The notes under the pieces: model-generated
The model's database searches: none
Told to the model about the DNA's origin: nothing
Seen by the model: the letters and a program-made list of their open reading frames with translations, nothing else
Translations under genes and position numbers: made by a program
Source: Microbulbifer sp. GL-2
Lineage (GTDB): Bacteria > Pseudomonadota > Gammaproteobacteria > Pseudomonadales > Cellvibrionaceae
Assembly (NCBI RefSeq): GCF_007183175.1
Contig: NZ_AP019807.1
Coordinates: forward strand, 1,367,001-1,431,000
Reading direction: 5' to 3'
DNA length: 64,000 nt
Shown here: piece by piece, positions 60,939 through 64,000 of the stretch
Layout: every line of letters starts with the position of its first letter
Position numbering within the stretch: the first letter of the stretch is position 1

Positions 60939-61937
60939 ATGCTGACCACCCTGGAAAATAGTATCGAACAACAACTGCACAGCCTCGACAATCTTCAGCA
61001 GGAGATTGCACGGGTGATTGTCGGCCAGAAACCCGTGGTGGAGCAGATGCTGATCTGCCTGTTGGCCGGCGGCCACGCCCTACTCGAAGGGGTACCTGGG
61101 CTGGGCAAGACTCTGCTGGTAAAAACCCTCGCCGATGCCAGTGCGCTGGATTTTAAGCGGGTACAGTTCACCCCGGATTTAATGCCCGGAGATATTCTCG
61201 GCAGTGAGATCCTCGAAGAGGATCACAGCACCGGCAAGCGCTTTTTTAAATTCCAGCAGGGCCCGGTTTTCACCAATATCCTGCTCGCCGATGAAATTAA
61301 CCGCACACCGCCGAAAACCCAGGCAGCCCTATTGGAGTCTATGCAGGAAGGCTCGGTAACCGTGGGCGGTAAAACATTGAAGTTGCCCGATCCTTATTTC
61401 GTACTGGCCACACAAAACCCCATCGAGCAGGCTGGCACCTATCCACTGCCGGAAGCTCAGCTGGACCGCTTCCTGTTAAATATTCATATCGACTATCCCG
61501 ATGAGCGGGATGAAGTTGAAATCCTGCGCTCCACTACTGGTGCCAGCAAGGTCAAACCCAGCCCCAGCCTGGATGCGGAGCAATTGCGCGAAATGCAGCA
61601 ACTGGTGCGGGAAATTCATGTCAGCGACGATCTGTATCGCTACGTGGCGGCACTAGTGCGCGCTACCCGTATGGAAACCAGCGGCAGCGATACCCTGCAA
61701 CAGTGGATCAAGTGGGGAGCCGGCCCCCGCGCGGGGCAGGCTCTGATTCTCGCCGCCAAGGCGCGGGCCCTGTTGCAACGACGCCTCGCCGTCACTCGCG
61801 AGGACATCCGCAGCCTGTTACTGCCAGTGCTGCGCCACCGGGTGCTGCTCAGCTTCCAGGCCCAGGCCGATGGCGTGCAGATGCCACAGCTGATTGATGA
61901 ATTACTGACGGCGGTGCCGGAACCGGGCCGGGACTGA
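60939..61937 (+). CDS. MoxR-family AAA+ ATPase
   Basis: The 332-residue ATPase contains Walker A GVPGLGKTLL at about residues 47-56, Walker B ILLADEINRTPPKTQAALLESMQE, sensor 1 VLATQNPIEQAGTYPLPEAQ and sensor 2 in the C-terminal helical lid. MoxR proteins act as chaperones that insert cofactors or metals into complexes and work with DUF58 and von Willebrand A proteins. It fits the bat/MoxR module here, with the DUF58 gene 6 bases downstream. Confidence 0.95.
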   Translation: MLTTLENSIEQQLHSLDNLQQEIARVIVGQKPVVEQMLICLLAGGHALLEGVPGLGKTLLVKTLADASALDFKRVQFTPDLMPGDILGSEILEEDHSTGKRFFKFQQGPVFTNILLADEINRTPPKTQAALLESMQEGSVTVGGKTLKLPDPYFVLATQNPIEQAGTYPLPEAQLDRFLLNIHIDYPDERDEVEILRSTTGASKVKPSPSLDAEQLREMQQLVREIHVSDDLYRYVAALVRATRMETSGSDTLQQWIKWGAGPRAGQALILAAKARALLQRRLAVTREDIRSLLLPVLRHRVLLSFQAQADGVQMPQLIDELLTAVPEPGRD

Positions 61938-61942
61938 TCAGC

Positions 61943-62845
61943 GTGAAATACCAGCCCCCTAAAACCCTGGCCAGTTGTCGCAATCTGGTGTGGCTGTCGC
62001 GGCATATCGCCGAGGGCGTAATGCTCGGTGTGCAACACAGCCAGCGCCGTGGCACCGGTCTGGAATTTCATCAATACCGAGGCTATCAAGCGGGTGATTC
62101 CATCCGCCATATCAACTGGAAACTGTTTGCCCGCAGCGATCGCTACTATGTGCGCGAGACAGAGCAGGAGAGCCGTATGCACGTGTGCTTTGTGCTCGAT
62201 ACCAGCGCCTCCCTGGGCCAGGCAAGCTTTGTCGAGCCCAGCCTGAATAAACTGCATTACGCCAAGTGTTGGATTGCCAGCCTCTGCTGGCTGCTCAACG
62301 CCCAGGGAGACAGCTTTTCCCTATTGGCGTTTAACAGCAACCGGACGATTTATATGCCCGAAGGCCAGGGTGAGAGCCACCAGCGCCAAATCGCCCTTCA
62401 GCTACAACAACTCGACGCCAGCGACCACTGGCCAGATCGCGCTCAACTGGCGCCGCTGTGGAAATACTTTGAACGCCCTTGTCAGGTGGTGTTGCTGAGT
62501 GATTTTTTTCAACAGGGCAATGAGATCGGTGATTTTGCCGCACGCCTGCATGCCGCCGGCCGCCCCTGCCTGCCACTGCAGTTGTTAGTTGAAGCCGAGC
62601 AGACTTTCCCTTTTGGCGGAGAGTTAAAGCTGCTCAATCCAGAAGTAAGCGCCAGTACTCCCGCAACTTTAGAAGTGGACGCCGAGCGGCAACGCCAGTC
62701 TTACTTGGATGCTTTTGCTCAAGCACAGAGCGAGTTAAAAGCACGCTTTGCCGCACAGGAGTGTTCACTACAGACCGACCTTATCGAGCAGCCTGTGGAA
62801 AAGTCACTGCGGCAATTTATTCAGCTGCACGGCAGGTTGTGCTGA
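61943..62845 (+). CDS. DUF58-family protein (MoxR partner, VWA-like)
   Basis: The 300-residue product has the DUF58 core GTGLEFHQYRGYQAGDSIRHINWKLFARSD and the MIDAS-type DTSASLG, characteristic of VWA-like domains that MoxR proteins act on. The C-terminal part is helical. It has no signal peptide or membrane helix, so it should work on the cytoplasmic side. Start is GTG at 61943, with an AGCG-poor leader, 6 bases after moxR. The next gene starts 2 bases past its stop. Confidence 0.92.
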   Translation: MKYQPPKTLASCRNLVWLSRHIAEGVMLGVQHSQRRGTGLEFHQYRGYQAGDSIRHINWKLFARSDRYYVRETEQESRMHVCFVLDTSASLGQASFVEPSLNKLHYAKCWIASLCWLLNAQGDSFSLLAFNSNRTIYMPEGQGESHQRQIALQLQQLDASDHWPDRAQLAPLWKYFERPCQVVLLSDFFQQGNEIGDFAARLHAAGRPCLPLQLLVEAEQTFPFGGELKLLNPEVSASTPATLEVDAERQRQSYLDAFAQAQSELKARFAAQECSLQTDLIEQPVEKSLRQFIQLHGRLC

Positions 62846-62846
62846 G

Positions 62847-64000
62847 ATGTTGTGGATAAATAACTTATTTCAATCCCCACAGTGGCTATGGCTATTCACA
62901 GCGCTGATTATCCCTATCGCCATTCATTTGCTGCGCCGAAGTAATCCACAGCAGATTTCCTTTGCTGCGCTGCAATGGGTACAAAGATATTCACAGAGTC
63001 GCGCGCGCCGCCCTATTGTGGATAACAAGTGGTTGCTGCTATTGCGCCTGCTAATCGTTGCCCTGCTGGCAAGTTTATTGACACAGCCGCTGATTAAACG
63101 GGAAATTTATCCCCAAGAGGGCGTGATATTGGTGGATCCCAGAATTGGGGCGAGCGAAGCGAATGCATTTATCCACAATTCGCTGCCGCAGCTTGCAGGG
63201 GAAGGTTATGAAGTGCTGTGGTTATCCCCAGAAACACCTTCCGCAATCTCACCCCCACCACAAAATGTGGACCTGTGGAAAACTCTATCAGTACTATCAC
63301 GCCGGGCGGATTTGCGCAGGGCTCATATCCTGTTGATAAACAACGGGGCTCCAGCATCCCACCAGGCACTAAGAGTCAGTCCCCATTGGCAGTGGCACGG
63401 CCTCGACAAAACATCCACAGCTCCGAGCCAGGCATTACCGAGTATCGCTTTAATGGGCAAGGCGCCCAGCTGGTGGGCGCCAGTGCTAGAAGACTGGCAC
63501 AGCAATATGCCGGGACTATCGGTGCAAACTCTGAAGCGAGAAGAGACGCCTAGCGCCGAAAAGACAGATTGGCTTATCTACACAGGCCTCGCACCCCTGC
63601 CACAAGCCGTGCTGGAGTTTGTTACAGATGGGGGCCTGTTAATCACCGACAACAGTATCCCCCCTGCCGATAATCTCAACTTCGTTGCTGTGGATAACAG
63701 CCAGTCAGCTCAGGCGACCTCAGTGGGACGGGGAAGTTGGCTGCGCTACGAAACTGACTGGTATAGCGAGGCCTTTTATCGCCGTGCGGATTTACCTGAA
63801 CGCTTATGGCAGCAGTGGTCTGGGCAAGACTGGGATCTGCAACACCAAAATCGTGGCTACTGGTCTGCCAATAAAGTAGTGGCAGACATAGCTGGGGCAG
63901 GCCTTCCTGTAGAAGACAGCGAGGTGGAAAACCGTCGTATTGAACAACTGCAACCCTGGTTAATTATCGCCCTACTGTTACTTCTGATCTTTGAACGCCT
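62847..64000 (+). CDS. BatA-like membrane protein with N-terminal aerotolerance-type domain, 5' part
   Basis: The frame starts at ATG 62847 and is open to the window edge (about 384 codons), so the protein is incomplete here. Residues 8-28 form a transmembrane helix (PQWLWLFTALIIPIAIHLL) followed by RRSNPQQISFAAL, the BatA N-terminal motif (P..L.LL...P..IHL..RR....V.F..L). A second helix is at about 60-77. A long periplasmic region follows, and a third helix (WLIIALLLLLIFER) appears at the very end. It belongs to the MoxR/DUF58 module. Nine-base matches to the DnaA box recur in its coding sequence. Confidence 0.82.
   Translation, partial: MLWINNLFQSPQWLWLFTALIIPIAIHLLRRSNPQQISFAALQWVQRYSQSRARRPIVDNKWLLLLRLLIVALLASLLTQPLIKREIYPQEGVILVDPRIGASEANAFIHNSLPQLAGEGYEVLWLSPETPSAISPPPQNVDLWKTLSVLSRRADLRRAHILLINNGAPASHQALRVSPHWQWHGLDKTSTAPSQALPSIALMGKAPSWWAPVLEDWHSNMPGLSVQTLKREETPSAEKTDWLIYTGLAPLPQAVLEFVTDGGLLITDNSIPPADNLNFVAVDNSQSAQATSVGRGSWLRYETDWYSEAFYRRADLPERLWQQWSGQDWDLQHQNRGYWSANKVVADIAGAGLPVEDSEVENRRIEQLQPWLIIALLLLLIFER
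62851..63697. promoter_or_regulatory. Cluster of DnaA-box sequences inside the BatA-like gene
   Basis: The exact DnaA box TTATCCACA, or its complement, occurs at 62851-62859, 63017-63025, 63169-63177 and 63689-63697. One-mismatch versions occur at 62892-62900, 62942-62950, 62987-62995, 63222-63230 and near 63573. By base composition less than one exact match would be expected in this length. They lie in both orientations and in different reading frames, so one repeated peptide motif does not explain them. The effect on DnaA titration is inference. Confidence 0.5.

Overview
The window looks like the chromosome of a marine or halophilic gammaproteobacterium, most like Microbulbifer or a relative in the Cellvibrionales. 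That placement is inferred from the combination of genes (NarGHJI with a NarX sensor, CbpA/CbpM, RtcR/RtcB, HppD/FAH, Tat-exported TldD) and from protein similarity by eye. No rRNA, tRNA, CRISPR array or complete insertion sequence was seen.

Positions 1 to about 15.5 kb are an AT-richer accessory region. After a csrA paralog on the minus strand comes a run of short plus-strand genes: lipoproteins, small membrane proteins, SMI1/KNR4, DUF1330, NTF2-like, two GFA proteins, a methyltransferase and a VOC protein. Several are separated by imperfect inverted repeats that end in GTTA-type core sites and begin at or across the stop codon of the preceding gene. This is the layout of integron gene cassettes with attC sites, although no integrase lies in the window. 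The region also holds a TetR gene in the opposite orientation, an internally deleted IS110 transposase, a fragment of a duplicated lipoprotein gene, a decayed HD-domain gene and, at 8981-9710 on the minus strand, what reads as a group II (IIC-like) intron with no reverse transcriptase gene. The right part carries a metallo-beta-lactamase-fold hydrolase, an alpha/beta hydrolase and an outer-membrane barrel protein.

From 15.9 to 26.4 kb lies the respiratory nitrate reductase operon narGHJI, followed in the same direction by a parvulin isomerase and a beta-carbonic anhydrase. It diverges from narX, and the shared intergenic region contains an exact NarL-type 7-2-7 site. From 26.7 to 30.6 kb are a CHRD protein, an SRPBCC protein and a small metalloid-type module (ArsR repressor, ArsP-like permease, PatB-type C-S lyase) whose three proteins all carry extra cysteines. 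From 30.8 to 35.4 kb is an RNA-repair locus: the sigma-54 activator RtcR diverges from rtcB and a slipin gene, and only the first residues of rtcA remain after them. Next come a MORN-repeat/C13-protease lipoprotein, a TauE/SafE permease, a DUF885 metallopeptidase and a secreted-effector-like YopT (C58) protease.

From 41 to 48.6 kb are the tyrosine catabolism genes hppD, a VOC gene and fahA, then a Cys-rich lipoprotein, a Ca/Na antiporter, a glycerophosphodiesterase and cbpA/cbpM. From 49 to 53.5 kb is a membrane-stress operon (ribbon-helix-helix-like protein, PspA, YqiJ-like, flotillin) that ends at a strong terminator, with a TFIIB-type zinc-ribbon gene beyond it. After a nicotinamide phosphoribosyltransferase, 55.3 kb to the end is one co-directional block: Tat-signal TldD, TldE, a second Tat-signal TldD, DUF4159, MoxR, DUF58 and the start of a BatA-like membrane protein whose coding sequence holds a cluster of DnaA-box 9-mers. 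This block is the best candidate here for an undescribed envelope system.
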